Positions 48,184 to 57,392 of a DNA stretch of 64,000 nucleotides are shown piece by piece. The position numbers and the translations under genes are program-made. How positions within the stretch are numbered: position 1 is the stretch's first letter; each line of letters starts with the position of its first letter. Under the pieces are notes generated by a model. It did not search any database and was not told the DNA's origin. It saw only the letters and a program-made list of their open reading frames with translations. Origin of the DNA: Sphingomonas sp. BT-65 (GTDB lineage: Bacteria; Pseudomonadota; Alphaproteobacteria; Sphingomonadales; Sphingomonadaceae); the NCBI RefSeq assembly GCF_026107375.2, contig NZ_JAPCIA010000001.1, positions 2,356,001 to 2,420,000 of the forward strand. Direction: 5' to 3'.

Positions 48184-49053
48184 TCAGCTTTCCTCGCGGT
48201 CCTCGTAGAATTTCTGGACGATCGCCCAACCCTCTTCCGCGGTCTCGCAAAAGTGGAACAGGTCGAGGTCGCGCGGGGAAATCACGCCCTCCTCGCACAG
48301 CGCCTCGAAATTGACGACGCGGCTCCAGAACTCCTTGCCGTAGAACAGCACCGGGATCGGCGCGATCTTGCCGGTCTGGATCAGCGTCAGCAGCTCGAAC
48401 GATTCATCGAACGTGCCGAACCCGCCGGGGAACACCGCCACCGCGCGCGCGTGGAGCAGGAAGTGCATCTTCCTCAGCGCGAAATAGTGGAACTGCATCG
48501 ACAGCGAGGGCGTCACATATTCGTTGGGCGCTTGCTCGTGCGGCAGCACGATGTTGAGCCCGATCGATTCGCAGCCCTTTTCGGTCGCGCCGCGATTCGC
48601 CGCCTCCATGATCGACGGGCCGCCGCCCGAGCACACCACGAAATGGCGCTGCCCGTCGGTGTCCAGCGGGTAGCAGCTCGCCAGGCCGGCGAGCTCGCGC
48701 GCGACGTCGTAATATTTGGACTTGGCGATCAGCCGCTCGGCGATGCGGCGCGAAGGCGCGTCGGTGGCGAGGTCGAGCAGCGCCTGCGCCTTGGCCGGTT
48801 CGGGAATCCGTGCCGAGCCATAGATCACGAAGGTCGAGGCGATTCTGGCCTCGTCGAGCAGCAATTGCGGCTTGAGCAACTCGAGCTGGAAGCGGACGGG
48901 ACGCAGATCCTCGCGCAGCAGGAAGTCCATGTCCTGAAAGGCGAGGCGATAGGCGGGATGCTCGGTCTGCGGGGTGGACACGCCGGTCGCGGCGGTCTCG
49001 GCATCCTGGCGTGCGCGCGGAAAGACGCGCGAGGGCACTTTGGTGTCTGTCAT
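48184..49053 (-). CDS. LOG/TIGR00730 family Rossmann-fold protein (putative cytokinin-type nucleotide hydrolase)
   Basis: 289 aa. The core has FVIYGSARIPEP, VVCSGGGPSIMEAANRGA and the LOG catalytic motif AVFPGGFGTFDESFELLTLIQTGK (PGGxGTxxE). N-terminal 80-residue extension is of the long subfamily. Predicted pyrimidine/purine 5'-nucleotide phosphoribohydrolase. ATG 49053 is preferred over an in-frame GTG 49056. Confidence 0.87.
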   Translation of the reverse strand: MTDTKVPSRVFPRARQDAETAATGVSTPQTEHPAYRLAFQDMDFLLREDLRPVRFQLELLKPQLLLDEARIASTFVIYGSARIPEPAKAQALLDLATDAPSRRIAERLIAKSKYYDVARELAGLASCYPLDTDGQRHFVVCSGGGPSIMEAANRGATEKGCESIGLNIVLPHEQAPNEYVTPSLSMQFHYFALRKMHFLLHARAVAVFPGGFGTFDESFELLTLIQTGKIAPIPVLFYGKEFWSRVVNFEALCEEGVISPRDLDLFHFCETAEEGWAIVQKFYEDREES

Positions 49054-49171
49054 CACCGGCCCCTAGCCGAGATCGCGGGACTTCCCAAGATCGCAACCGC
49101 GGGGTCCGCGTTCCGGTTGCGCCGGCACGGCCGCGCTGCCAAGCTGCCCGCCGGCGCGAGGGAGCACCAGG

Positions 49172-49669
49172 ATGAGCGACATTCCGCAAGCGGTCGAGCC
49201 CGCGTCAGGCCCGCCCTCGCTCGCCGAATGGGCCGGCGGCGGCGAGGCGTTCGCGCGAATCTTCACCCGCTTCTACGAACGTGTGCGCGAAGATGCCGTG
49301 CTCGCCCCGGTCTTCGCCGCGATGGACCCGCACCATGCCGAACATGTCGCGCGCTTCGTCACCGAAGTGCTGGGCGGCGCTAGGCTTTATTCGCAAGCCG
49401 GCGGGTCGCATGCCGGCATGATCTCGCGCCACATGGACCGCCACCTCACCCATTACCAGCGCCGCCGCTGGATGGCATTGCTGCTCGATACCGCCGACTC
49501 GCTGGACCTTGCCGACGATCCCGAGTTCCGCGCCAGCCTGGTCGGCTATCTCGAATGGGGCTCACGGCTGGCGGTGATGAACTCGCAGGCCGGCGTGCCG
49601 CCGCCCGACGCGGACATGCCGATGCCGGCCTGGACGTGGAGTTCGCCGGGCGGCCCCTACCAGCCTTAG
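49172..49669 (+). CDS. Group II truncated hemoglobin
   Basis: 165 aa. Globin core: FTRFYERVREDAVLAPVFA, HAEHVARFVTEVLGG, GGSHAGMISRHMDRHLT (the proximal His is in this region) and MALLLDTADSL. A distal Tyr/Trp pattern fits the trHbO/II group. Roles include oxygen or NO handling. Overlaps extensin-like gene by 4 bp at 3' ends. Confidence 0.88.
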   Translation: MSDIPQAVEPASGPPSLAEWAGGGEAFARIFTRFYERVREDAVLAPVFAAMDPHHAEHVARFVTEVLGGARLYSQAGGSHAGMISRHMDRHLTHYQRRRWMALLLDTADSLDLADDPEFRASLVGYLEWGSRLAVMNSQAGVPPPDADMPMPAWTWSSPGGPYQP

Positions 49670-50343
49670 CGGCAGAACGGCCCGCGCCCCATGTCGAAAT
49701 GGAAGTGGTTGTCGTGCGCCGCATTGTAGTCGGGGCCGAGCACGGTGGCGAAGCGGCGGCATGCCGAGCGATGGAGGATGCGCAAGAACTCCCGCACCTT
49801 CTCGTCGTCCGAGTTCCAGCCTTGCTCGACGCTGATCCGCCGCCCGTCGCGCAGGATGAAGGCGGCGACGTCCACGGCATTGCCCAGGCCATGTTCCGAC
49901 ACGCGCCCCGCCGCGCGCGTCCCGCCGCCAATGATGCCGCGGCACGAATAGGTGCCGAAGGTCTCGACCCGCACCAGTTCGCCGTTCAGGATCTCGCGCG
50001 CCGCCGGCACCGCGGCGTTGCGCACCCAGGCGATGAAGGTGCGTGCAAGCGGGCAGCGCATGCCCTTGAGATTGGTCACCGGCAGGCCGATGTCGATCAG
50101 CTGAACCGCGCCGATCACCTGGCAGCCGCCGCCATAGTCGCGGTCGGGCAGCGGGCTGAACCGCACGCCCGCGGCCGACAGGTCGGCATAGCATTGCTTG
50201 GTCTCGCGGCTGGTCGGCAGGTTGAGCGTCACCGGGCCGCGCGGGTCAGGCCGGATGCCGGGACGCTTCGGGGGCTCGCGATCGCCGCCGCCGAAACAGG
50301 CTGTCAGGAGCAGGGCGGGCAGCAGGACCGACAGGATACGCAT
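49666..50343 (-). CDS. Extensin-like lipoprotein
   Basis: 225 aa. Lipoprotein signal MRILSVLLPALLLTACFGGG (lipobox LTAC), then an extensin-like C-terminal domain: CYADLSAAGVRFSPLPD, GTYSCRGIIGG, SEHGLGNAVDVAAF (HGxxxAxDV metal site) and DNHFHFDMGRGP. Zn-dependent peptidase-like fold of the D-Ala-D-Ala carboxypeptidase superfamily, possibly peptidoglycan binding. I use the ATG at 50343. Confidence 0.85.
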   Translation of the reverse strand: MRILSVLLPALLLTACFGGGDREPPKRPGIRPDPRGPVTLNLPTSRETKQCYADLSAAGVRFSPLPDRDYGGGCQVIGAVQLIDIGLPVTNLKGMRCPLARTFIAWVRNAAVPAAREILNGELVRVETFGTYSCRGIIGGGTRAAGRVSEHGLGNAVDVAAFILRDGRRISVEQGWNSDDEKVREFLRILHRSACRRFATVLGPDYNAAHDNHFHFDMGRGPFCR

Positions 50344-50429
50344 CGTAGCGACTGTAGCGGCTGGTCCGAATCCGCCACAACCGTCAATTCCTCCCCGGGG
50401 AAGGGAAGGGTTCAAAAGATACTATTCCG

Positions 50430-50528
50430 CCGGCCGCTCTTTGCTTGACTTCGCAGGCCTTGCCGTTAGGGCCGCCGGCGGGCCACGCGGTCCCAACGCC
50501 GCGCGTGCTCTCTGCAAGGAGAGTCTAT
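50430..50528 (+). promoter_or_regulatory. serC leader RNA candidate
   Basis: Two stems precede serC: CACGCGG/CCGCGCGTG (about 50483-50507, with a bulge) and CTCTC-TGCAAG-GAGAG (50508-50523). The second stem contains the AAGGAGAG Shine-Dalgarno, so it could block translation. Alphaproteobacterial serC leaders of this type were described as the serC RNA motif; this is a match by layout and position. Confidence 0.5.
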
Positions 50529-51689
50529 ATGACTGAAGTGACTGCCGCCGACGCCGGAATTGCGTCCATTGCCAAGCCCGCCGCCAAGCCGGCCCGCCCC
50601 CATTTCTCCTCCGGTCCCTGCGCCAAGCCTCCGGGCTGGGACGCGTCGAAACTCGCCGTCGAGGTCCTCGGACGCTCGCATCGTTCGAAGCTCGGCAAGA
50701 ACCGTCTCGCCTATTGCATCGACCTGATGCGCGAGATGCTGCGGCTCCCCGACACCCACCGCATCGGCATCGTCCCCGGCTCCGACACCGGCGCGTTCGA
50801 GATGGCGATGTGGACGATGCTCGGCGCGCGCGGCGTGACCACGCTCGCCTGGGAGAGCTTCGGCGAGGGCTGGGTCACCGACGCCGTCAAGCAGCTCAAG
50901 CTCGATCCCAATGTGATCCGCGCCGATTACGGCCAGCTGCCCGACCTCAGCCAGGTCGACTTCGCCGACGACGTGCTGTTCACCTGGAACGGCACCACCA
51001 GCGGCGTGCGCGTGCCCGACGGCGACTGGATCCCGGCGGATCGCGAGGGCCTGACCTTCGCCGACGCGACCTCGGCCGTATTCGCCTACGACCTGCCGTG
51101 GGACAAGATCGATGTCGCCACCTTCTCGTGGCAGAAGGTGCTGGGCGGCGAGGGCGGCCATGGCGTGCTGATCCTCGGCCCGCGCGCGGTCGAGCGGCTC
51201 GAGAGCTACACCCCGGCGTGGCCGCTGCCCAAGGTGTTCCGCCTGGTCAGCAAGGGCAAGCTCGCCGAGGGCGTGTTCAAGGGCGAGACGATCAACACGC
51301 CATCGATGCTGGCGGTCGAGGACGCGATCTTCGCGCTCGAATGGGCGAAGTCGCTCGGCGGCCTCGACGGCCTGATCGCGCGCTCGGACGCCAATGCCGC
51401 CGCGCTCGACACGATCGTCGCGGAGCGCGACTGGCTCGGCCATCTCGCACTGGACGAAGGCTCGCGCTCGAAGACCAGCGTGTGCCTGACGGTCGAGGGC
51501 GCGGACGCCGACTTCATCAAGACGTTCGCCTCGCTCCTCGAAAAGGAGGACGCCGCCTATGACGTCGCCGGATATCGCGATGCTCCGGCAGGGCTGCGCA
51601 TCTGGTGCGGCGCGACGGTCGACACCGCCGACATCGAGGCGCTCGGCCCCTGGCTCGACTGGGCCTACGCGTCGGCGAAGGCCGGTTAA
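50529..51689 (+). CDS. serC: Phosphoserine aminotransferase
   Basis: 386 aa class V PLP aminotransferase: [51 protein letters not shown] (catalytic Lys in SWQK) and [17 protein letters not shown]. The ATG at 50529 has AAGGAGAG at 7 nt and the leader hairpin upstream. First step after SerA in serine synthesis. Followed by serA across a REP-like repeat. Confidence 0.95.
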   Translation: MTEVTAADAGIASIAKPAAKPARPHFSSGPCAKPPGWDASKLAVEVLGRSHRSKLGKNRLAYCIDLMREMLRLPDTHRIGIVPGSDTGAFEMAMWTMLGARGVTTLAWESFGEGWVTDAVKQLKLDPNVIRADYGQLPDLSQVDFADDVLFTWNGTTSGVRVPDGDWIPADREGLTFADATSAVFAYDLPWDKIDVATFSWQKVLGGEGGHGVLILGPRAVERLESYTPAWPLPKVFRLVSKGKLAEGVFKGETINTPSMLAVEDAIFALEWAKSLGGLDGLIARSDANAAALDTIVAERDWLGHLALDEGSRSKTSVCLTVEGADADFIKTFASLLEKEDAAYDVAGYRDAPAGLRIWCGATVDTADIEALGPWLDWAYASAKAG

Positions 51690-51690
51690 T

Positions 51691-51823
51691 TCCCTCTCCC
51701 GCCTGCGGGAGAGGGTGGCCGAGCGAAGCGAGATCGGGTGAGGGCCCGAACCATCCGCAAGCGCACCGCCAGCCTCCCGCACATACCCTCACCCCGACCC
51801 TCTCCCGCAAGCGGGAGAGGGAG
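51691..51823. repeat. REP-like repeat between serC and serA
   Basis: CTCTCCCGCCTGCGGGAGAG (near 51693) and CTCTCCCGCAAGCGGGAGAG (near 51800) are two hairpins in head-to-head style. The second ends right at the serA Shine-Dalgarno (GGAG 51825-51828). Confidence 0.7.
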
Positions 51824-51836
51824 ATGGAGCAAGACA

Positions 51837-53414
51837 ATGCCCAAGGTACTCATCAGCGACAAAATGGACCCCAAGGCCGCGCAGATCTTCCGCGAGCGCG
51901 GCGTCGAGGTCGACGAGATCACCGGCAAGACCCCCGAGGAATTGAAGGCGATCATCGGCAATTATGACGGCCTCGCCATCCGCAGCGCGACCAAGGTAAC
52001 CAAGGAGATCCTCGACGCCGCGCCCAACCTCAAGGTTGTCGGCCGCGCCGGGATCGGCGTCGACAATGTCGACATCCCCAGCGCCTCGGCCAAGGGCGTG
52101 GTGGTCATGAACACCCCGTTCGGCAACTCGATCACCACCGCCGAGCACGCCATCGCGCTCATGTTCGCGCTTGCGCGCCAGCTGCCCGAGGCCGATCTCT
52201 CGACCCAGCAGGGCAAGTGGGAGAAGAACCGCTTCATGGGCGTCGAGCTGACCGGCAAGACGCTCGGCCTGATCGGCGCGGGCAATATCGGCTCGATCGT
52301 CGCCGATCGCGCGCATGGCCTGCGCATGAAGGTCGTCGCCTATGACCCGTTCCTCAGCCCCGAGCGCGCGATCGAGATGGGCGTCGAGAAGGTCGAGCTC
52401 GAGCAGCTGCTCGCGCGCGCCGACTTCATCACGCTGCACACCCCGCTGACCGACCAGACGCGCAACATCCTCTCGGCCGAGAATCTCGCCAAGACCAGGA
52501 AGGGCGTGCGCATCATCAACTGCGCGCGCGGCGGCCTCATTGACGAGGCGGCGCTCAAGCAACTGCTCGATTCGGGCCATGTCGCGGGCGCCGCGCTCGA
52601 CGTGTTCGTGAGCGAACCGGCCAAGGAGCACCCGCTGTTCAACACGCCGAACTTCGTCGCCACGCCGCACCTCGGCGCGTCGACCAGCGAGGCGCAGGTC
52701 AACGTCGCGATCCAGGTCGCCGAGCAGATGGCCGACTATCTCGTCAACGGCGGGGTCACCAACGCGCTCAACATGCCGAGCCTGTCGGCCGAGGAAGCGC
52801 CGCGGGTGAAGCCGTACATGGAGCTCGCCGAGAAGCTCGGCAGCCTGGTCGGCCAGCTCGCCCATGGCAACATCCCGCGCGTCTCGATCCACAGCGAGGG
52901 CGCGGCGACCGAGGTCAACCAGAAGCCGATCGTCAGCGCCGTGCTGGCAGGTTTCCTGCGCACCCAGACCGACACGGTGAACATGGTCAACGCCCCCTTC
53001 CTCGCCAAGGAGCGCGGCATTGAGGTGCGCGAGGTCAAGACCGAGAAGGAAGGCGATTACCACACGCTGGTCCGCGTCTCGGTCAAGACCGATGCGGGGG
53101 AACGTTCGGTCGCCGGCACGCTGTTCGGCAACAAGGCGCCGCGCCTGGTCGAGCTGTTCGGGATCAAGGTCGAGGCCGATCTCGCCGGGCACATGCTCTA
53201 TGTCGTCAACGAGGACGCGCCTGGCTTCATCGGCCGCCTCGGCGCGACGCTGGGCGATGCCGGGGTTAATATCGGCACCTTCCACCTCGGCCGCCGCGAG
53301 GCGGGTGGCGAGGCGGTGCTGCTGCTCTCGGTCGACGAAGCGGTGACCCCCCAGCTGATCGCCCAGGTCCGCGCGCTGCCCGGCGTGAAGACCGCGATGG
53401 CGCTGAAGTTTTAG
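51837..53414 (+). CDS. serA: D-3-phosphoglycerate dehydrogenase
   Basis: 525 aa long-type PGDH: NAD-binding GLIGAGNIGSIVADRA, NCARGGLIDEAALKQLL, TPHLGASTSEAQVNVA, then an ASB domain and a C-terminal ACT domain (LYVVNEDAPGFIGRLGATLGDAGVNI) for serine feedback. First committed step of serine synthesis. Start MPKVLISDKMDPKA at 51837. Confidence 0.96.
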   Translation: MPKVLISDKMDPKAAQIFRERGVEVDEITGKTPEELKAIIGNYDGLAIRSATKVTKEILDAAPNLKVVGRAGIGVDNVDIPSASAKGVVVMNTPFGNSITTAEHAIALMFALARQLPEADLSTQQGKWEKNRFMGVELTGKTLGLIGAGNIGSIVADRAHGLRMKVVAYDPFLSPERAIEMGVEKVELEQLLARADFITLHTPLTDQTRNILSAENLAKTRKGVRIINCARGGLIDEAALKQLLDSGHVAGAALDVFVSEPAKEHPLFNTPNFVATPHLGASTSEAQVNVAIQVAEQMADYLVNGGVTNALNMPSLSAEEAPRVKPYMELAEKLGSLVGQLAHGNIPRVSIHSEGAATEVNQKPIVSAVLAGFLRTQTDTVNMVNAPFLAKERGIEVREVKTEKEGDYHTLVRVSVKTDAGERSVAGTLFGNKAPRLVELFGIKVEADLAGHMLYVVNEDAPGFIGRLGATLGDAGVNIGTFHLGRREAGGEAVLLLSVDEAVTPQLIAQVRALPGVKTAMALKF

Positions 53415-53420
53415 TTTCAT

Positions 53421-53530
53421 CCGTCACCCCGGACTTGTTCCGGGGTCCACAGTGCGGCAAGCGGCACGCTCGAGCCTCGAGCATCATCGCCTGCGGCCAA
53501 GTGGACCCCGGCACGAGGCCGGGGTGACGG
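53421..53530. repeat. Intergenic inverted repeat
   Basis: CCGTCACCCCGGACTTGTTC.. pairs with ..GGCCGGGGTGACGG (53512-53530), a REP-like element between serA and hisZ. Confidence 0.7.
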
Positions 53531-53540
53531 GATTGAACAA

Positions 53541-54632
53541 ATGAACGGACTTCTTCCCGAGGGCTTCCACGATCGCCTGCCTCCGCATGCCGATGCGGCG
53601 GCGGCGCTTGAGCGGCGTGTGCTCGATGTCGCGCGGCTCTATGGCTATGAGCGCGTCGATCCGCCGCTCGCCGAGTTCGAGGAATCGCTCGGCGCGCGGC
53701 TCAAGGCGGCGAGCGCCAAGGACGCGGTGCGCTTCACCGATCCCGCCTCGCGCCGCACGCTGGCGATCCGGCCCGACATCACCGCACAGATCGGCCGCAT
53801 CGCGGCGACGCGCATGGCGCACCACCCGCGCCCCGTGCGCCTCTCCTATGCTGGCACCGTGCTCAAGCTGCGCGCCAGCGAGCTCCGCCCCGAGCGCGCG
53901 ATGCGCCAGATCGGCTGCGAGCTGATCGGCCGCGACAGCGTGGCCGCCGCGCGCGAGATCGTGACCGTCGCGGTCGAGGCGCTGGAGGCAGCAGGCGTCG
54001 CCGGCCTCGCGCTCGACTTCACCCTGCCCGACCTGGTCGAGCAGCTCGCCCCCGGCATGGTGTCCGGGCAGCTGACGGCGCTGCGCGACCGGCTCGACGC
54101 CAAGGACGCGGCGGGCGTCGCGGCGATCGACCCGGATTTCCTGCCGCTGATCGAGGCCGCCGGACCGTTCGACGCGGCAATCGCGCGGTTGCGCACGCAC
54201 GACAAGGGCGGCACACTGACCTCGCGGCTCGATGGCCTCACCGCAGTCGCCGAGGCGGTCGCCGGCAAGGTCGCGCTGACGCTCGACCCGACCGAGCGCC
54301 ACGGCTTCGAATATCAGAGCTGGATCGGCTTCTCGCTGTTCGCACGCGGCGTACGCGGCGAGATCGGACGCGGCGGCAGCTATTCGGTGATCGGCGCGGA
54401 CGGGTATGAGCCCGCCGTCGGCATGTCGCTATTCGTCGATCCGATCCTCGACGCGGGACTCGCCAATGGCGACCGGCGGCGGCTGTTCCTCCCCGTCGAT
54501 ACCGATCCGGCGGTCGCCGCGAAGCTGCGCGCCGAGGGCTGGGTCGCGGTGGCCGCGCTGGACGAAGACGACAGCGCCGCGGCGCAGCTCTGCACCCACC
54601 AGCTCGTCGACGGGAAGCCCGCCGCGCTCTAG
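53541..54632 (+). CDS. hisZ: ATP phosphoribosyltransferase regulatory subunit HisZ
   Basis: 363 aa, a HisRS catalytic-core paralogue without the anticodon-binding domain: LLPEGFHDRLPPHADAAAAL, VRFTDPASRRTLAIRPDITAQIGRI (motif 2 region), and GGSYSVIGADGYEPAVGMSLFVDPIL. It activates the short-form HisG in histidine synthesis; hisG is not in the window. Confidence 0.88.
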   Translation: MNGLLPEGFHDRLPPHADAAAALERRVLDVARLYGYERVDPPLAEFEESLGARLKAASAKDAVRFTDPASRRTLAIRPDITAQIGRIAATRMAHHPRPVRLSYAGTVLKLRASELRPERAMRQIGCELIGRDSVAAAREIVTVAVEALEAAGVAGLALDFTLPDLVEQLAPGMVSGQLTALRDRLDAKDAAGVAAIDPDFLPLIEAAGPFDAAIARLRTHDKGGTLTSRLDGLTAVAEAVAGKVALTLDPTERHGFEYQSWIGFSLFARGVRGEIGRGGSYSVIGADGYEPAVGMSLFVDPILDAGLANGDRRRLFLPVDTDPAVAAKLRAEGWVAVAALDEDDSAAAQLCTHQLVDGKPAAL

Positions 54633-54740
54633 CCGCGCAACTTGCAATGTTGGATTTGTTCTGCATATGTTCCAGTATGCAGTGTTACCTTCTCCTGGCC
54701 ACGTCCCCGCCGCACCCGCGTGCGGGAGGGCAAGTCGGGG

Positions 54741-54772
54741 GGGGGACGTAGTGTGAACTTTGACAACTTCCG
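54741..54772. repeat. 32-bp dispersed repeat, copy 2
   Basis: GGGGGACGTAGTG..AACTTTGACAACTTCCG, inverted relative to 27868-27899 (about 30 of 32 bases), lying between hisZ and the GNAT gene. Confidence 0.75.
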
Positions 54773-54797
54773 GCGCGAAGCCGGGCTCGTCGAGCGC

Positions 54798-55085
54798 CTA
54801 TTCGAGTGGCCGGGCCAGCAGCTCCGCCCATTCGGGATGCTTGCGGATATAGGCCGCGACGAACGGACATTGCGCGATCACCCGCAGGCCGCGGCCGCGC
54901 ACGTCGGTGAGCGCATGCAGGATCAGCCGGCTGGCGATGCCGCGCCCCTCGAGCGCGGGCGGCACGACGGTGTGGGTGAAGGTGATGACCTCGCCGTCGA
55001 TGCGGTAGGCGGCGAAGGCGGTGTGCCCCTCCTCCTCGAGCTCGAAGCGGCTGCGATCGCGATTGTCGGTGACGTCAGGGTCCAC
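54798..55085 (-). CDS. GNAT-like N-acetyltransferase (YidJ/Gtn10-type short form)
   Basis: 95 aa. SRFELEEEGHTAFAAYRIDGEVITFTHTVVPPALEGRGIASRLI contains the acetyl-CoA-binding RGxAxxL motif; the C-terminus has VIAQCPFVAAYIRKHPEW. This is the single-domain GNAT (PF14542) of about 95 aa. GTG at 55085 is chosen because AGGAGG stands 4 nt upstream. Target amine unknown. Confidence 0.83.
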   Translation of the reverse strand: MDPDVTDNRDRSRFELEEEGHTAFAAYRIDGEVITFTHTVVPPALEGRGIASRLILHALTDVRGRGLRVIAQCPFVAAYIRKHPEWAELLARPLE

Positions 55086-55176
55086 GGAACCTCCTGCGGA
55101 TGGCATGTACGCCAGCCTATATGATTCTTCGCCGATCGGCGCGCATTTCCGGGAGACACCCGTTATACGCCCTGCG

Positions 55177-56946
55177 ATGAATCCGCGCGACGTCCTCCGC
55201 ACGACTTTCGGCTTTCCAGATTTCCGCGGCGTCCAGCACGACGTGGTCGATCGCGTGCTCGCCGGCCAACGCACGCTGGCGGTGATGCCGACCGGCGCGG
55301 GCAAGTCGCTGACCTACCAGCTGCCCGCGGTGATGTTGGAGGGGACGTGCCTCGTCGTCTCGCCGCTGATCGCGCTGATGCACGACCAGCTCCGCGCGGC
55401 GGAGGCGGTGGGCATCCGCGCCGCGACGCTGACCAGCGCCGACGACAATCGCGACGAGACGATCGCGCGCTTCCGCGCCGGCGAGCTCGACCTGCTCTAC
55501 GTCGCGCCCGAACGCGCCTCGGGCGAGGGCTTCCGCAACCTGCTTCGCCAGGCGAAGCTGTCGATGTTCGCGATCGACGAGGCGCATTGCGTCAGCGAAT
55601 GGGGCCATGACTTCAGACCCGATTATCGCCTGCTCCGCCCGCTGCTCGACGCCTTTCCCGAGCTGCCGCGCCTCGCGCTCACCGCCACCGCCGACGCGCA
55701 CACCCGTGCCGACATCCTCGAACAGCTCGGCATCCCCGCCGACGGCCTGATCATCGCCGGGTTCGACCGTCCCAACATTCGCTATGCGATCACCAGCACC
55801 GCGTCGAAGGGCTCGGCGATCGCCTCTTTGGTCAAGCGCACGCCGGGCGCAGGGATCATCTACGCCACCTCGCGCGACCGCACCGAGAAGCTTGCCGCGG
55901 CGCTCGCCGGGACCGGGCGCCCGACGCGCTTCTATCATGCCGGGATGCCGCCCGATCAGCGGCGCCGTGCGCAGGCCGAGTTCGTCCGCTCGGAGGACAT
56001 GGTGATGGTTGCGACGATCGCGTTCGGTATGGGCATCGACAAGCCCGATGTGCGCTTCGTCGCGCATGCCGGACTGCCCAAGTCGATCGAGGGCTATTAT
56101 CAGGAGAGCGGCCGCGCGGGTCGCGACGGCGATCCGGCGGTGGCGCACCTCTTCTGGGCGCCCGGCGACTTCACGCGCGCACGTGAATGGCTCACCGAAC
56201 TGCCGCAGAACCGGCAGACAGCGGAGCGCGCGCGGCTCGATGCGCTGTCAGGCCTCGTCGAGACCGCAGGGTGCCGCCGTGCCGTGCTACTGCGCTATTT
56301 CGGCGAGACGCCGCCCGAGCGCTGCGGCAATTGCGACAATTGCCTCAACGCGCCCGGCGTGCGCGACGCGACCGAGACCGCGCGGAAACTGCTCTCCGCG
56401 GTCTATCGCACTGGCCAGCGCTTCGGCGTCGGGCATCTCGAGAAGGTGCTGAGCGGCGCCACCGACGAGCGCATCGAGAAATGGGGGCACGACCGCCTCA
56501 CCGTGTTCGGCATCGCGGACGCTGAGGACATGGCGCTGGTCAAGCCGGTCGCGCGGGCGCTGCAGGCGCGCGGCGTGCTGGTCGCCAACGAGCATGGCGG
56601 ACTGGCGCTCGGGGGCGATGCACGCGCGATCCTGCGCGGCGAGGCCAAGGTCGAAGTGGTGCTCGCTGCCGAACCCGAGCGCGGCCGCAAGCGCCGCAGC
56701 GAGGCGGCGGCGGCAATGGCCCCCGAGGACGCCCCGCTGTTCGAGGCATTGCGCGCCAAGCGCCGCGAGCTGGCCGAGGCAGCGAGCGTGCCGCCCTATG
56801 TCATCTTCCACGATTCGGTGCTGCGCGAGATGGCCGCGCGCCGACCGCAGGACCGCGCGACACTCGCCACGATCAGCGGCGTCGGCGAGCGCAAGCTCGA
56901 CGCCTATGGCGACGCCTTCCTGCAGGTGATACGCGACGGGGCTTGA
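55177..56946 (+). CDS. recQ: ATP-dependent DNA helicase RecQ
   Basis: 589 aa. Walker A VMPTGAGKSLTYQLP, DEAH motif II FAIDEAHCVSEWGHDFRPDY, motif VI QESGRAGRDG, a zinc-binding CR..RY..C..C..C set (ERCGNCDNCLN), RQC winged helix, and a C-terminal HRDC-like segment (VPPYVIFHDSVLREMA). 3'-5' helicase for recombination repair. Start ATG 55177. Confidence 0.95.
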   Translation: MNPRDVLRTTFGFPDFRGVQHDVVDRVLAGQRTLAVMPTGAGKSLTYQLPAVMLEGTCLVVSPLIALMHDQLRAAEAVGIRAATLTSADDNRDETIARFRAGELDLLYVAPERASGEGFRNLLRQAKLSMFAIDEAHCVSEWGHDFRPDYRLLRPLLDAFPELPRLALTATADAHTRADILEQLGIPADGLIIAGFDRPNIRYAITSTASKGSAIASLVKRTPGAGIIYATSRDRTEKLAAALAGTGRPTRFYHAGMPPDQRRRAQAEFVRSEDMVMVATIAFGMGIDKPDVRFVAHAGLPKSIEGYYQESGRAGRDGDPAVAHLFWAPGDFTRAREWLTELPQNRQTAERARLDALSGLVETAGCRRAVLLRYFGETPPERCGNCDNCLNAPGVRDATETARKLLSAVYRTGQRFGVGHLEKVLSGATDERIEKWGHDRLTVFGIADAEDMALVKPVARALQARGVLVANEHGGLALGGDARAILRGEAKVEVVLAAEPERGRKRRSEAAAAMAPEDAPLFEALRAKRRELAEAASVPPYVIFHDSVLREMAARRPQDRATLATISGVGERKLDAYGDAFLQVIRDGA

Positions 56947-56957
56947 GGAGAAGACGC

Positions 56958-57392
56958 ATGGCCAGCATCCGCCGCATCAACGACCACATTTCGGTCGCCC
57001 CGCAGATCGATCCCGCCGATGTCGTCGAGGCCGCGCGCGCCGGGTTCGTGGCGATCGTCAACAACCGGCCCGATGACGAGGAAGCCGGCCAGCCCGAGGG
57101 CGAGTCGATCCGCACCGTCGCCGAGACGCTCGGCCTCGCCTATCACGCCATCCCGATCACCCATGCCGGCTTCTCCGCGACTCAGGTCGAGGCGATGCGC
57201 GAGGTGCTCGACAATGTGGACGGCCCCGTGCTGGCCTATTGCCGCTCGGGCACGCGCTCGACCAACCTGTGGGCGCTGGCCGAGGCCAGCCGTGGCGAAC
57301 ATCCCGCCGGGCTGATCGAGCAGGCTGCGGGCGCGGGCTACGACTTGAACGGCCTGCGCCCGATGCTCGACGCGCTGTCAGGGAAAGCATGA
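56958..57392 (+). CDS. TIGR01244 / DUF442 phosphatase-like or sulfurtransferase protein
   Basis: 144 aa dual-specificity-phosphatase-like fold: FVAIVNNRPDDEEAGQP, and a CRSGTRSTNLW loop (CxxGxRS) as in Blh-associated proteins. Named as sulfur transferase in databases; function uncertain. 11 bp after recQ, 4 bp overlap with the next gene: one transcription unit. Confidence 0.83.
   Translation: MASIRRINDHISVAPQIDPADVVEAARAGFVAIVNNRPDDEEAGQPEGESIRTVAETLGLAYHAIPITHAGFSATQVEAMREVLDNVDGPVLAYCRSGTRSTNLWALAEASRGEHPAGLIEQAAGAGYDLNGLRPMLDALSGKA

Noticed and set aside
54658..54672. GTTC-N7-GTTC, the alphaproteobacterial LexA (SOS) box form
   Set aside because: Eight fixed bases are expected about twice by chance in a 64-kb double-stranded window, and the site lies between convergent hisZ and GNAT gene ends with no gene start downstream on either strand.
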